A stretch of DNA of 64,000 nt from Phycisphaerae bacterium (GCA_014859965.1 JACZKQ010000089.1:124001-188000); one strand, 5' to 3'; counted from the stretch's first letter, positions 1-9,873 are shown. Program-made: numbers and translations. Notes: a model not told the origin generated them from the letters alone.

Positions 1-398
1 ACGGTTTCGAGAAGTTGTGCCGCCCGTTCCTGAACCTCCTTGCCCGCTTTGCCTCCCGGCCGCGCCAGTGTCGGTATCAACACGTTCTCGAGCACCGTGC
101 ACTGACTCAGCAGATGGTGCATTTGAAAAACAAAGCCAATCTTGCGGTTGCGAACCCCGGCCAGCGCCGTCTCGTCCAGTGACGCCAGATCCTGACCGTC
201 GAGCACCACTTTGCCCGACGTGGGCTTGTCCAGCGCCCCGATAATGTTCAGCAGCGTGCTCTTGCCGCAGCCCGACGGCCCCACCACCGCCACAGACTCG
301 CCCGCCCGCAAATCAAGCGAAACATCCTTCAGCACATCCAGCTTGTCCGGCGAATCCGGCGTGCCGTACGTTTTGGCCACATGAACAAGTTCGAGCAT
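1..398 (-). CDS. ABC transporter ATP-binding protein, LolD/MacB type (partial, 3' end off window)
   Basis: The first 132 codons are present and the frame runs off the left edge. A Walker A motif GPSGCGKST lies at residues 40-48 and a Q-loop (FVFQ) at about 89-92. The stretch between them resembles LolD/MacB-type ATPases that energise lipoprotein or efflux permeases. The ABC signature and Walker B lie outside the window. ATG at 398 is the natural start because the protein begins MLELVHVAKTYG. It sits 97 nt downstream of a glycosyltransferase gene on the same strand and may be co-transcribed with it. A permease partner would be expected to the left but cannot be seen. Confidence 0.88.
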   Translation of the reverse strand, partial: MLELVHVAKTYGTPDSPDKLDVLKDVSLDLRAGESVAVVGPSGCGKSTLLNIIGALDKPTSGKVVLDGQDLASLDETALAGVRNRKIGFVFQMHHLLSQCTVLENVLIPTLARPGGKAGKEVQERAAQLLET

Positions 399-495
399 AT
401 AATCCCTACTAAACCTTCACACAACTTCTATAACGTTGAGCGTTTCATCTCGCGGCCGCCGATCAAACCGCCTGCACGCGCAGTAGCTTTACTCC

Positions 496-1803
496 TCAAA
501 CCGCCGAAGAGTTGCAGATTTCCCGATAAATCCCCATCACCCGCTCCGCCGTCCTGCGAATATCAAATTTCTCGAATACCGCCTCCTTGCCCGCCTGGCC
601 CAACTCCCGCAAACGTTCACGATTCTTCAACAGCGCCGCCAGCCGCTTCGCCAGAATCGCCGCGTCGTTCGGCTCATACGTCACGCATCCCCCGTCGGTC
701 AGCGTACTCAACTCGTCGAACACCCCGCCGGTCGGCTGCACCGCCGGCACACCCACCGCCAGCGCCTCCGCCACATACAACCCGCATGCCACCGGCTGCT
801 TCTCAGGCACCGACAGAACCGAAAGTCCCCGCAAAAACGCAAACCGCGCGCTCCGCTCATAGTCCGGCGCAAATTCAACATCCGCCGTCAGTCCGCAAGC
901 AGCCAGTCGTTTCTGCACGCCGCGCACAAACGCCGCATCGCCCGGCATCTGTCCGCCGGCGATCTTCAGTTTCGCCTGCGACAGCGCCGGATCCTGCTTC
1001 AGCAGCACAAACGCCTCGACCAGTGTATCAAGCCCCCGCGCCGCGCACATCCGCGAAAGATAACCGATCGTCGGCGCCTCCGGCTCCAGGCGCAGCGCAT
1101 CGCACCCCTCCAGGGAAATCCCTGCATGCGCCACGTGCATCTTGCCCGCATCAATGCTCAGCCGCCGCCGCATCACATCGGCATAATACCCGCTCGCCGC
1201 GACAAACCCGTCGATGTCGCCCACCCGCTGGCGAACAAGCTGCCACGCCTGACTGGCATACGGCTCCCCCAGCCCGTCAAGAAATCCATCCTCATCCTGA
1301 AGCAGACAGACCACCTTGGCGCCGACCCGCTCCTTAAGCACGCCCGCCGCCCCGGCCAGAAGTGCATTGCTAAGCACCACAATGTCCGGCCGATTCGCCG
1401 CCTCACCCAGCCACGCCGCCAGACGCTCCATTTCCTTCGCCTGCCTGCCGTTTTCGCCCCGAAGCATCGAAACCGTCATCTCTCCCAGCGTCCGCGCATC
1501 CGTCATCGACGCCTTGCGGCCGACCCAACTCAAAAGCTTCGGCGAATCGAACAGCCGATCCACCCACCGCGGCGTCCGTTGAAAGAAATCCAGCTTCTGT
1601 TGAAGATAGACATTGATGCCCCCGAAAAACACCGGCGACGCGGTGTCCGCCTGTTCACCGCCGACGGACACAGGAAGATACATCGGAACCATCAGCACGT
1701 CATGGCCCAACGTGCCCGCTGCCTTGATAAAACCCAGGTCGCGGAGACAATTTTCGCAATAAAAATTGTCCCCGGAACCCGGCGTCAATTGTGCAATCTT
1801 CAC
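496..1803 (-). CDS. GT4-family glycosyltransferase
   Basis: The 435-residue protein has a GT-B layout. An N-terminal half starts KIAQLTPGSGDN, and a C-terminal nucleotide-sugar half contains IGYLSRMCAARGLDTLVEA and a late acidic EALAVGVPAV segment typical of GT4 donor sites. No signal peptide or membrane segment is visible, so it is probably cytosolic or peripheral. The start chosen is GTG at 1803 because AGGAAAGG lies 9 nt upstream; an ATG at 1827 would add eight residues but has a poorer site. Donor and acceptor cannot be read from sequence. It is followed by the LolD-like ATPase. Confidence 0.82.
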   Translation of the reverse strand: MKIAQLTPGSGDNFYCENCLRDLGFIKAAGTLGHDVLMVPMYLPVSVGGEQADTASPVFFGGINVYLQQKLDFFQRTPRWVDRLFDSPKLLSWVGRKASMTDARTLGEMTVSMLRGENGRQAKEMERLAAWLGEAANRPDIVVLSNALLAGAAGVLKERVGAKVVCLLQDEDGFLDGLGEPYASQAWQLVRQRVGDIDGFVAASGYYADVMRRRLSIDAGKMHVAHAGISLEGCDALRLEPEAPTIGYLSRMCAARGLDTLVEAFVLLKQDPALSQAKLKIAGGQMPGDAAFVRGVQKRLAACGLTADVEFAPDYERSARFAFLRGLSVLSVPEKQPVACGLYVAEALAVGVPAVQPTGGVFDELSTLTDGGCVTYEPNDAAILAKRLAALLKNRERLRELGQAGKEAVFEKFDIRRTAERVMGIYREICNSSAV

Positions 1804-1940
1804 GGCTTCGTGCCTTTCCTGCCGCATTGCGGCATAACCAGTCCATCCCCTCCGGTTACAGGAATCGGCATCATAACACAGACCCGCCGCCCTTTCAACA
1901 ACCCCCCGACCCGCACACCGGATTTTCGTCGCTTTTCGCC

Positions 1941-1969
1941 TTGACTTCGCCGCCCAAAAGGATAATAAT
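1941..1969 (+). promoter_or_regulatory. Sigma70-type promoter for the FHA-GAF gene
   Basis: TTGACT at 1941-1946 and AATAAT at 1964-1969 are separated by 17 nt. The likely transcript start is about 35 nt before the ATG at 2010, which has GGAGG 8 nt upstream. Confidence 0.55.
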
Positions 1970-2009
1970 GGTCACAGGCGATGAACGAGTCATTTTGGAG
2001 GCATGACGT

Positions 2010-2882
2010 ATGCACCTGATTGTCAAGCAATCCGGTACGCTCGTAAAGGATCTGCGCTTTGCTCGCGGCCCGATCTACATCGGCAGACAACTCGAAAGCC
2101 ACATCTGTCTTCCCGATCTTGGCGTCTCGCGCGAGCATGCCGTCATCTACGGAGCCGACAACACACCCTGGTTCGCAGAAGACCTGAACAGCGCAAACAA
2201 GACCTACCTGAACAAGAAGGCGATACACAAATCCGGACTCGCCGACGGCGACGTCCTGCAGATCGCAGGCTTCACCATCGAAGTCCAGTTAGGCGACGAA
2301 GACCAGAGCGCCGGCGCGTTGAGCATGGGCGACACACTCGCGATGGACATCCACACCCCTGAAACCATCGTCCGCCGCTACGAAGCAAAGGACGCCCCGC
2401 CTATCCGCTTTAATCCCTCGCGCGCCAAAGAGTACCTGGCCGCAACCGCCGCCATCCTCAACGCCGCAACTCCCGAGGAATTGCTCAACGCCCTCATGAC
2501 CATTACCGCCGAGCAGTTCGGCACGTTCCACAACTGGGTCGGCCTGCGGACCGCCACGGCGGGCGAAATCATCTACGAAGCAGGCCACAAGAGCACCGGC
2601 CAGGACGTCAGGCTCGAAGAACTCATCTTCGCCAAAATGATCATCGACGCCATGGCCAAGTGCGAATACACACTCATCCCCCTCCTCCCAAAGGACAAAC
2701 AATACGAACGCATTCGCTCCGGCCTCATCGTACCCGTCGAAAGCCCCGCAGGCTGCCACGGGGCAATCTACGTCGACAACGCCACGGACCGAACCCATTA
2801 CAGCCTTCCGGACCTCGACTATCTCGTCCTCCTGGCCGTCCAGGCAGGCACAATGCTCTACAAATTCGCCGCCGGCGCCTGA
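2010..2882 (+). CDS. FHA domain protein with C-terminal GAF-like domain
   Basis: The 290-residue soluble protein has an N-terminal forkhead-associated domain with its hallmarks in order: IGR at 24-26, SREH at 40-43 and a DLNSANKTYLN turn at 58-68. FHA domains bind phosphothreonine peptides. Residues about 145-290 look like a GAF sensor domain, including GLIVPV, GAIYVDN and a closing hydrophobic helix. No kinase or phosphatase gene lies next to it, so its partner is unknown. GGAGG 8 nt upstream supports the ATG. It stands alone on the plus strand between two minus-strand blocks. Confidence 0.85.
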   Translation: MHLIVKQSGTLVKDLRFARGPIYIGRQLESHICLPDLGVSREHAVIYGADNTPWFAEDLNSANKTYLNKKAIHKSGLADGDVLQIAGFTIEVQLGDEDQSAGALSMGDTLAMDIHTPETIVRRYEAKDAPPIRFNPSRAKEYLAATAAILNAATPEELLNALMTITAEQFGTFHNWVGLRTATAGEIIYEAGHKSTGQDVRLEELIFAKMIIDAMAKCEYTLIPLLPKDKQYERIRSGLIVPVESPAGCHGAIYVDNATDRTHYSLPDLDYLVLLAVQAGTMLYKFAAGA

Positions 2883-2914
2883 CCTGCTTGCAGTGGCATA
2901 TAAGCCCTCATGAA

Positions 2915-2932
2915 GGCAAGGCATGCCTTGCC
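2915..2932. terminator. Palindromic hairpin between convergent genes
   Basis: GGCAAGGCATGCCTTGCC is a perfect 18-nt palindrome that can fold as a 7-bp stem with a CATG loop on either strand. It lies between the convergent FHA and S9 peptidase genes. No T-run follows on either strand, so a terminator role is only suggested. Confidence 0.35.
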
Positions 2933-3035
2933 CTCGCACCGATTCACCTGCCGCATGGATTCTGATTCAATCGCGAGCTCCGCACGCGCCCCACCGTCAC
3001 CACATCGCATCCCTGCGCTCTGCATAACACCACCT

Positions 3036-5558
3036 TCAAGGCGCCTCGGCCCCAAGCAGGTGCCGCACAAGGAAATCGCGACGCCGGCGGTCGCCATAGA
3101 CCCCGCCGCCGCCGTGTCCTGCGCCCGGAACGACCACCAGATCGAAGTCCTTGTCCGCCTTGATCAATGCGTCAACAAACCGCATCGTCGATTCGGGCGG
3201 CACGTTGGTGTCCATCTCTCCCACGATCAGCATAAGCCGGCCCTGCAAGCGCCCGGCATGATCGATGTTGGAGGACTCGGCATATTGCGGGCCCACCGGG
3301 TAGCCCATCCACTGCTCGTTCCACGACGCCTTGTCCATGCGGTTGTCGTGGCAGCCGCACGAGGCGACGGCGACTTTGTAGAACTCCGGATGAAAGAGGA
3401 CGGCCCCGGCGGCGTTCTGGCCGCCTGCGGAGGTACCGTAAACGCCGACGCGGTCGAGGTCCATGTACGGATATTTCACGGCGGCGGCCTTCATCCAGAG
3501 GATGCGATCGGCAAAACCCGCATCTTTGAGATTCTTCCAGCAGACGTCGTGGAAAGCTTTGGACCGGTGCGCCGTACCCATGCCGTCGATCTTCACCACT
3601 ACAAAGCCCAGATCGGTCAGCGACGCGTAACGCGAACTGCCGCTGAACCGCTTGGCCACGTATGCGCTATGCGGCCCGGCGTATATGTCTTCGACGATGG
3701 GATATTTCTTAGCCGGATCAAAATCGCCCGGGCGGCAGATGATCCCCCAGATGTCGGTCTCACCGTCGCGGCCCTTGGCGACAAACACCTCCGGCGGCTG
3801 CCAGCCGGAGTTTGTGAGGCCGGTAATGTCGGCGTGTTCAAGGGGGCATAACAGTCGGCCGTCAGAAACACGGCGCAGCTCATGAACGGCTGCCATATCC
3901 ACCCGCGAGTATGTATCGATGATATGCTTGCGGTCCGGTGAATACTGTATCGTGTGATCGCCGTCGCCCGAGGTCAGCGCCACGAGACCGGAACCCTCGA
4001 AATTGACGCGATAGTAATGCAGGAAGTACGGGTCCTGCCCAGGATTCATGCCGCCGGCGCGAAACCATATCTGCCGCTGTTCCTCGTCGATGCGGTCGAT
4101 GGCCCTGACGACGAAGTCGCCTTTGGTAATCTGATGTTTAGTTCGGCCGGTCTCGACATCGATAAGATAAAGGTGCCGCCAGCCGTCCCGTTCGGATGCG
4201 TAGATGATCTCGTTTGTGCCGGGTATCCAGTTGACGCGGTTGAGCTGGACGCTTTCGGTATGGGCGGTCCAGATGAACGTGTCGCTTTTTTCGTCGATTA
4301 TGTTGCGGGCCTCGCCGGTGCGGGAGTTCACCTCGATCAGGCGAAACCGCTGATGGCCGCGGTCGATCTGTTCATAAGTGAAACGGCGTCCGTCGGCGTT
4401 CCACCGCAAACGGGGACGGCCGAAGTCGATCCGATCTACTTTCGCTTTGAGCTGCGTCCTGTTCTCCGGACCGAAGAAGTTCAGTTCATAGGCGGCAAAT
4501 CTGTCGCCGGGCAGGTCATAAGGCCGCGAGTGCAGGATGGCCCGGCCGCCTCCGGCAGGAGAGGATTCCACCAGGTGCACCTCTTTCCTGTCGCCCGGCT
4601 CGATGCGAAAGGCCACGAGGGACTGTGAATCGGGCGACCATTCGAGCATGCCGTAGCCCGTATCGGTATTGCCGTCTCGGCTCAGTTGAATTTCGGCGCC
4701 GGTGTCCTTTGCACGGACGTACACGTTGCCGTCTCTGATGAAGTGCGTCCATTTTCCATCGGGGGATTCGTCGCGCGGCCGCCCGGTCTCTTCGCGTATC
4801 GATCGCATCCGCGGCGCCGCTGAAGATTGTGCGGTTATCTCGGCACGGATCGGATTGTCCTCGGCCTGAAACAGCGACAGTACGCCTCGACCTTCGACCT
4901 GCCAAACGTGGCCTGCGTAAGTGTGCTGGCCGCGTTCGGCACCGGGGGCTACTCTGCCGTAGCTGCGTTTTTGACCGGCGCTGTCGAGCCAGAAAAGTTC
5001 AACTTCCGCCGCGGTGCGATTGACGAACGTGATCGAACTCTCCGGTCCGGTTCTGGTGCTCCGTCGCGGCACGTTGGCAGCCTGTGCAGCGGAGACGGTC
5101 TGCACTGACTCCTGACGGGACAACTTGCGCAGATGGTACGTTTTCAGATTGCACTGCCATGCGGCTTCTCCGATACGGAAGAGGAGGGTGTTCTCGGTGA
5201 CGTCGAACTCAAGACCCTCTATCGGCAGGCGATCCGCACGGACGTCAGCGATGCCTTCGGCTTTGAGTGCACTGGCCAGTCGCTCGTGATCGAAGGCGGG
5301 TTTGCGCACACCATTGACCGCGTCCACGAGGATGAATTCACGTGAGGACCCGGGCAAATCGTTGCGGTACCAGAAGTGCGTACTGTCCGCAAACCAGTGC
5401 GGCTCGATGCCTGCCTTATATACGCGGGTATCCGGACGCTGCGAGGATCGCCGCTGCTGCGGAGAAGCCGCGTCCCCGGCAGCGCAGAAACGCTGTCCGG
5501 TGGTGCTCATCGCCCCCGCGACCAGCAGGATGATTTTTAAATACACGATAGCTCTCAT
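3036..5558 (-). CDS. Exported S9-family prolyl oligopeptidase (DPP-IV-like)
   Basis: The 840-residue protein has an N-terminal signal-like hydrophobic segment (about residues 5-20), a long beta-propeller region with repeated WSPD-like blades, and a C-terminal alpha/beta hydrolase domain. The catalytic triad can be placed at Ser710 (GTSAGG), Asp783 (GEMD) and His815 (GAGHGG), which matches serine peptidases of the S9B/S9C type that cleave after proline or trim short peptides. ATG at 5558 is preferred over GTG at 5561 because AGGAG lies 5 nt upstream of the ATG. It follows the metallopeptidase-like gene by 29 nt and is probably the third gene of that unit. Confidence 0.9.
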   Translation of the reverse strand: MRAIVYLKIILLVAGAMSTTGQRFCAAGDAASPQQRRSSQRPDTRVYKAGIEPHWFADSTHFWYRNDLPGSSREFILVDAVNGVRKPAFDHERLASALKAEGIADVRADRLPIEGLEFDVTENTLLFRIGEAAWQCNLKTYHLRKLSRQESVQTVSAAQAANVPRRSTRTGPESSITFVNRTAAEVELFWLDSAGQKRSYGRVAPGAERGQHTYAGHVWQVEGRGVLSLFQAEDNPIRAEITAQSSAAPRMRSIREETGRPRDESPDGKWTHFIRDGNVYVRAKDTGAEIQLSRDGNTDTGYGMLEWSPDSQSLVAFRIEPGDRKEVHLVESSPAGGGRAILHSRPYDLPGDRFAAYELNFFGPENRTQLKAKVDRIDFGRPRLRWNADGRRFTYEQIDRGHQRFRLIEVNSRTGEARNIIDEKSDTFIWTAHTESVQLNRVNWIPGTNEIIYASERDGWRHLYLIDVETGRTKHQITKGDFVVRAIDRIDEEQRQIWFRAGGMNPGQDPYFLHYYRVNFEGSGLVALTSGDGDHTIQYSPDRKHIIDTYSRVDMAAVHELRRVSDGRLLCPLEHADITGLTNSGWQPPEVFVAKGRDGETDIWGIICRPGDFDPAKKYPIVEDIYAGPHSAYVAKRFSGSSRYASLTDLGFVVVKIDGMGTAHRSKAFHDVCWKNLKDAGFADRILWMKAAAVKYPYMDLDRVGVYGTSAGGQNAAGAVLFHPEFYKVAVASCGCHDNRMDKASWNEQWMGYPVGPQYAESSNIDHAGRLQGRLMLIVGEMDTNVPPESTMRFVDALIKADKDFDLVVVPGAGHGGGGVYGDRRRRDFLVRHLLGAEAP

Positions 5559-5587
5559 CACTTCTCCTCATGCTGTTAACAACGAGG

Positions 5588-7156
5588 TTATCTGCCCAGA
5601 CGCCAGTCGACCTTGCCATTGTATCCCATGGTCTCATCCACGAGCACAAAGAGCCCCCGATCATACTCCCGGAGCGCCTCGCGGGTGGTAATCGGCCGGG
5701 AGGCATCGTTCGGCGGCACGCCTTGACCGGTTGCGTCGAAGTAAGCCAGCACGCCAGCCGTCCAGTATTCGACCCGGTTGTGCATTGCCGCTGTTCCTTT
5801 CCAAAGACCCATCCCGGTGGCGGTTTCGTAAGCCGTCGTGAGCTTCTCGTCAAAGCGGACGTCCATGCGCTGGACACGCAGTTCATACTGCTGCATATCC
5901 CGCCTCTTCTCCCATTGGGGATCGACCGGGCGCAGGGCGGTCAGGTGGTAGAGAGCCCCTGCCAGGACGCGGATAACCTGGCATTCGGTGGCATACGCAC
6001 GATCCAGGCTGCCAAGCACATTCTCCTGGCCGACGGCCACAATCTTAAGCCCTGGCGTGTAGTAGAGGAATCGTGCGGCGTGATCGATGTCGACCTCGGC
6101 TTTCGTGAACTCGGGGAGCGCGGCGAGACTCTCGCTATCGCCGAGGACGACCAGCTTGAGACCATCGGCGATAAGCGCCTTTAGGATGTCGTGGCGGTAG
6201 GCGAACATCTTTCGGATTATGTCGTTGGCCGCGAGCAAGGCTTCGTCGTCGGCATCTCGTCCAATGACGATGAATTCGCGGGCCCAGGTGAACTTCGTGT
6301 AGTACGGATCGATCCCGAACCTAACGGGCGGCTTGTCAACCCGCGGCAGCGCTTGCAGCCAGCTATACCGCCAGTCTTGACCGGGCTTCAGATTGAAGGT
6401 GCTGCGGACCAGTTCATAACCTTTGGGATCATACACCTTGAGCTGCTCGCGCCGGCCGATGGGACCGTGATTCCAGTTGTTGACGCGATTGCAGTCGAAG
6501 TACGCCTGGGCGATCTCCGCCCAGTATTCCGCCGCATTCCCGATAGCGTAGGTGTCTTTGTAGAGCCCTTTGTTAACCGCACTTCGATAGGCGGCGTTCT
6601 TGCGGACCTCCCATGTCGGATCGATCCTTGCCAGTGTGCTGTCGATAGTATGGCAGAATTCGTGCACCGCGATGCTTTCATCATCGTACCGGTCGATGGG
6701 AAGGCTTAGCAGATTTTCCTCGCCGAAGCTGGTCGGAAAGCCGCCGGTGCCCCTCACTCGCTCATTCAGGTAGTCTGGATTGCTGGCGTTTCTATTTTCG
6801 GGCAGGTCCGTGTAGACCTCGTCCGCCCCGATAATAGTGAGGTACATGCCGCGGTCGACAAGCGCCTGGACGATATCGGGGCGGCCGGCCAGCATGCGGC
6901 TGACGATCTCATGCGTGCGGTGTAAGGCCTTATCCGCCACTGCCGCCGAGGCGACTACCGGCGTACCGTTGATGTCGATGTATTTGCGGTAGAAATCGCG
7001 TGCGGCCTCTCTGTGCTCGTGACGGACCTTTTCGAAGAAGGCTTCCGGCGGCGCCGTCACGGCAGGACATCGCAAGTCAGTCTTGTTCTCAGCAAAGACC
7101 GCACATGCTGCGCAAGCCCATAACACAACCGCTACCGTGCATTTTCCTCTAACCAT
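5588..7156 (-). CDS. Exported metallopeptidase-like protein with tandem duplicated domain
   Basis: The 522-residue protein starts with a signal peptide (residues 1-22). It then carries two copies of one domain. Copy 1 (about 45-225) holds HEFCH at 165-169, a zinc-metallopeptidase HExxH, and a possible third ligand Glu210 in NAAEYWAE. Copy 2 (about 285-475) aligns over GLW-K and VEYW...AYFD but reads RVLAG where the HExxH should be. The family is not recognised with certainty. The upstream GH127 gene ends 17 nt away, so the two are probably co-transcribed. ATG at 7156 is chosen because it begins the signal peptide; upstream codons in this frame overlap the GH127 gene. Confidence 0.68.
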   Translation of the reverse strand: MVRGKCTVAVVLWACAACAVFAENKTDLRCPAVTAPPEAFFEKVRHEHREAARDFYRKYIDINGTPVVASAAVADKALHRTHEIVSRMLAGRPDIVQALVDRGMYLTIIGADEVYTDLPENRNASNPDYLNERVRGTGGFPTSFGEENLLSLPIDRYDDESIAVHEFCHTIDSTLARIDPTWEVRKNAAYRSAVNKGLYKDTYAIGNAAEYWAEIAQAYFDCNRVNNWNHGPIGRREQLKVYDPKGYELVRSTFNLKPGQDWRYSWLQALPRVDKPPVRFGIDPYYTKFTWAREFIVIGRDADDEALLAANDIIRKMFAYRHDILKALIADGLKLVVLGDSESLAALPEFTKAEVDIDHAARFLYYTPGLKIVAVGQENVLGSLDRAYATECQVIRVLAGALYHLTALRPVDPQWEKRRDMQQYELRVQRMDVRFDEKLTTAYETATGMGLWKGTAAMHNRVEYWTAGVLAYFDATGQGVPPNDASRPITTREALREYDRGLFVLVDETMGYNGKVDWRLGR

Positions 7157-7173
7157 CAGCGAAACCCTTTCGA

Positions 7174-9873
7174 TCAGTGATCTTTCACCCATACGGACGA
7201 ACTGAGACCCCGCCGGCGGCGATCCGGCGGGTCTGTCGTCACGTTGCGGTTGTTCCTGGCGTAATTCGGAATCGCCGTCAGTTCGGAGCCGTCGGCCCAC
7301 TTGCCTTTGATCACCACAACGCCGTCCAGCACATCCGGCTTCCACTGCAGCGTGAGCGCCGTGTCGGAGGCAAGGATGCCGTCGATACTCTGATCGATGC
7401 TCTCGAATGAATAGATCAGCGGCCCGTACCGCAAGGCAACCCGCCCGCGCATGGCGTCAATCTTCTCGATGGCTTTAATCCTTTGAATCTTCATTGGCAG
7501 ATCAAGCGTTATCCGGTCACCGTGCTTCCACTTGCGATTTATGACGGCATAGCCGCTGCTGACCGTGGGGGAGACAGCACGTCCGTTCACCGCGATCGAA
7601 GAAATCCCGTCAGAAGCCGGTGAGACGCTATACAATTCGCTGACGCTGCGATTCGGCATGCGGATACAGACGCTGAACTTCCTTGCCGCTGCCGGATTAA
7701 TCGTAATATCCACCTTGCCGCTCCACGGATAATCCGTCGTCTGCGTGATCTCGACGTCGGTCCCCGCCACCTCGCCGATCTGAACGGTGCTGCCGACGAA
7801 GAGATTCACCTGAATGCTGTCATGGCTCTTGCTGTACATCCAGGTCGGCAGCATAAGCAGCGTCCTCGGGATATTGCCGACGCAACATGGGCAGCCGTGC
7901 CAGTCGTATCGGTCGCCCCGTGAATCCAGCGGATTCTGGTAGTAGAAGTTTTTTGCTTCCAGATCGACGGAGCCCAGCAGCGCGTTGAAGAGCGTTTCTT
8001 CGCACAGGTCGGCGTATTTCGACTCGTGCCAGATCATGCCCAGCTTGTGCTGCAGGAAGATCAGGCCGCAACTGGAACACGACTCGCAGTACGCGTCATT
8101 CGGCAGCGAGTAATCGGGGCCGAACCCTTCTGAGGTCTCTCCGCTGCCGATGCCGCCGGTCACATAATACTTGCGATGCACCATGTTGTCCCACAGGGAC
8201 ATTGTGGCGCTGAGGTAGTCTACGTCGCCCGTTTCCATGGCGATGTCGGCCATCCCCGCGTACGTATAAGATGCGCGGACGGCGTGACCCACCGCCACGT
8301 ACTGCTGGACCACCGGTACGTGGCTTTGATCGTATTCGCTGCCGCCCCGCCGGCAATCCGCCAAAAATTTGGCCAGTGCAATGTACTTATCTCCCTTACC
8401 GTCTCCCTCCACGTCGTTGACGAACCTGCCGAACCGAACCAGTGCAATCTTCATCGCCTGATGGCCGTCAAACCACTCTTTCTTCGGAGCCGGCCCGATG
8501 TTGTCGCACCAGCAGTCGGCCAGTTTCCTGGCTGCATCATAAAGCCTTGTATCCTTGCCTTCAGTAAGGAGATAATGGCTGACGGCACATTCCAGGAAAT
8601 ATCCCGCAACGTATCCCTCATGGTCGCCACGGTATCTTGCCGACCAGCGCTGGCGATCGCTGAGCGTGTAGGCCGTCTGCAGATATCCGTCTGGCTCCTG
8701 GGCGGCCAGGATCTTTGGAATCCAATCCTCCAGCGCCTGGCCCATCTCCCGCTGCGCCTTTATAATCTCCGCGTCACCCTGCGGATCGATCATGATCGCA
8801 ATACAGATCGATTCGATCGTGTTGTAAATCCATGCGTTGGAAAACACGTAGCCCCTGTGGCGGCCGTGTTCTTTTCCGGCAAGTTTGTTCGCGGCGTCTA
8901 TCAGATTGTTGATGCCGCCCTCCCGCAGGTCCGGATCGGATATTTTTCTTATGCAATGAGGAATCCAGTTGACAATGAGGGCCTTTGCCCGGCTGCTCCA
9001 CAAGGGGCTGTCGATTTTGTAATGCGTTGCGTATACCGGCTGGAAGTGCGCGGCAGGCGGCGGGCCATCGACCTTCACGGTCAGGGTTGACGATGCAGTC
9101 AACGGCTCCGCACCGGCGGCAAACTTGAGGACGTATGTGCCAGGCGTCGAAAACGTCGCCGTTGTATCGGCCGCACGTGCGTCGGTGAAATGGACGTCGC
9201 CCGGGCCCGATACCTTGCTCCAGGCCACGGCAGCGCCTTTGCCGTCCAGGGTCTTGACTGTGCCGCTCAGCCACGTTCTGCCCCCCTGGATAACCACGCG
9301 ATCTACGCCGGCCTCGACCATGGGCGCAAACGCGGGCGAGTTGCCCGAGTCGTACACCTTCCATTCCAGGATACCGGTCGAGTATTCTCCGTCGGCGTCA
9401 ATCTCGAGGCGAAGGCGAGACGTGCAAACCTCGTCAAACGTCGTTGTATTGTAGCAATCCTTCTCCACACCCAGGCCGGACGCATTCTTCACCTGCACAA
9501 AGGCCTCGCCGTCCCAGAACAGCAAGCGGCACGCCCTCGGCAGCCGGACGCCCTGCCGGTCGTCCCACCAGTATACGTCAACTTTACTCGTGCTCACGGG
9601 TTTGGTCCAGTCGTACTGCACCCATTGCGTCCCGCGTGCGGGCCAGTTGCCGTAGGACCCGCGCCCGCGGACATGAGACGTGTTGGGCGCGTGGCCATCG
9701 TTCAGCGCAGCCAGCGACGTGTCCCCGGAAACCCGCGAAGTCGAAGGCTTTGCCACAAGAGACAGGTTGATGGACGCACGTGCCGACTCGTCGGCCGGCG
9801 GTCCGGCGAACGCCTGGATTACCCCCGCGGCGGCAAACGCCGCCAGACCACAACAAAGCAGCACCTTTATCAT
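7174..9873 (-). CDS. Exported GH127-family glycosidase (beta-L-arabinofuranosidase-like, DUF1680)
   Basis: The 899-residue protein has a signal peptide (1-23), a discoidin-like carbohydrate-binding region (about 40-175), a PKD/Ig-like domain (about 185-268) and a GH127 catalytic region from about 278 to the end. Aligned by eye with HypBA1 of GH127, the zinc and catalytic residues are Glu582, Glu597, Cys599, Cys663 (nucleophile position) and Cys664 in CESCSSC and GCPCC. These enzymes release arabinofuranose from plant-type glycans; the substrate here is inferred only. It is the first gene of a three-gene unit. AAGGAG lies upstream of the ATG, and a possible -10 box TACAAT reads on the minus strand at 9946-9951. 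Confidence 0.9.
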   Translation of the reverse strand: MIKVLLCCGLAAFAAAGVIQAFAGPPADESARASINLSLVAKPSTSRVSGDTSLAALNDGHAPNTSHVRGRGSYGNWPARGTQWVQYDWTKPVSTSKVDVYWWDDRQGVRLPRACRLLFWDGEAFVQVKNASGLGVEKDCYNTTTFDEVCTSRLRLEIDADGEYSTGILEWKVYDSGNSPAFAPMVEAGVDRVVIQGGRTWLSGTVKTLDGKGAAVAWSKVSGPGDVHFTDARAADTTATFSTPGTYVLKFAAGAEPLTASSTLTVKVDGPPPAAHFQPVYATHYKIDSPLWSSRAKALIVNWIPHCIRKISDPDLREGGINNLIDAANKLAGKEHGRHRGYVFSNAWIYNTIESICIAIMIDPQGDAEIIKAQREMGQALEDWIPKILAAQEPDGYLQTAYTLSDRQRWSARYRGDHEGYVAGYFLECAVSHYLLTEGKDTRLYDAARKLADCWCDNIGPAPKKEWFDGHQAMKIALVRFGRFVNDVEGDGKGDKYIALAKFLADCRRGGSEYDQSHVPVVQQYVAVGHAVRASYTYAGMADIAMETGDVDYLSATMSLWDNMVHRKYYVTGGIGSGETSEGFGPDYSLPNDAYCESCSSCGLIFLQHKLGMIWHESKYADLCEETLFNALLGSVDLEAKNFYYQNPLDSRGDRYDWHGCPCCVGNIPRTLLMLPTWMYSKSHDSIQVNLFVGSTVQIGEVAGTDVEITQTTDYPWSGKVDITINPAAARKFSVCIRMPNRSVSELYSVSPASDGISSIAVNGRAVSPTVSSGYAVINRKWKHGDRITLDLPMKIQRIKAIEKIDAMRGRVALRYGPLIYSFESIDQSIDGILASDTALTLQWKPDVLDGVVVIKGKWADGSELTAIPNYARNNRNVTTDPPDRRRRGLSSSVWVKDH

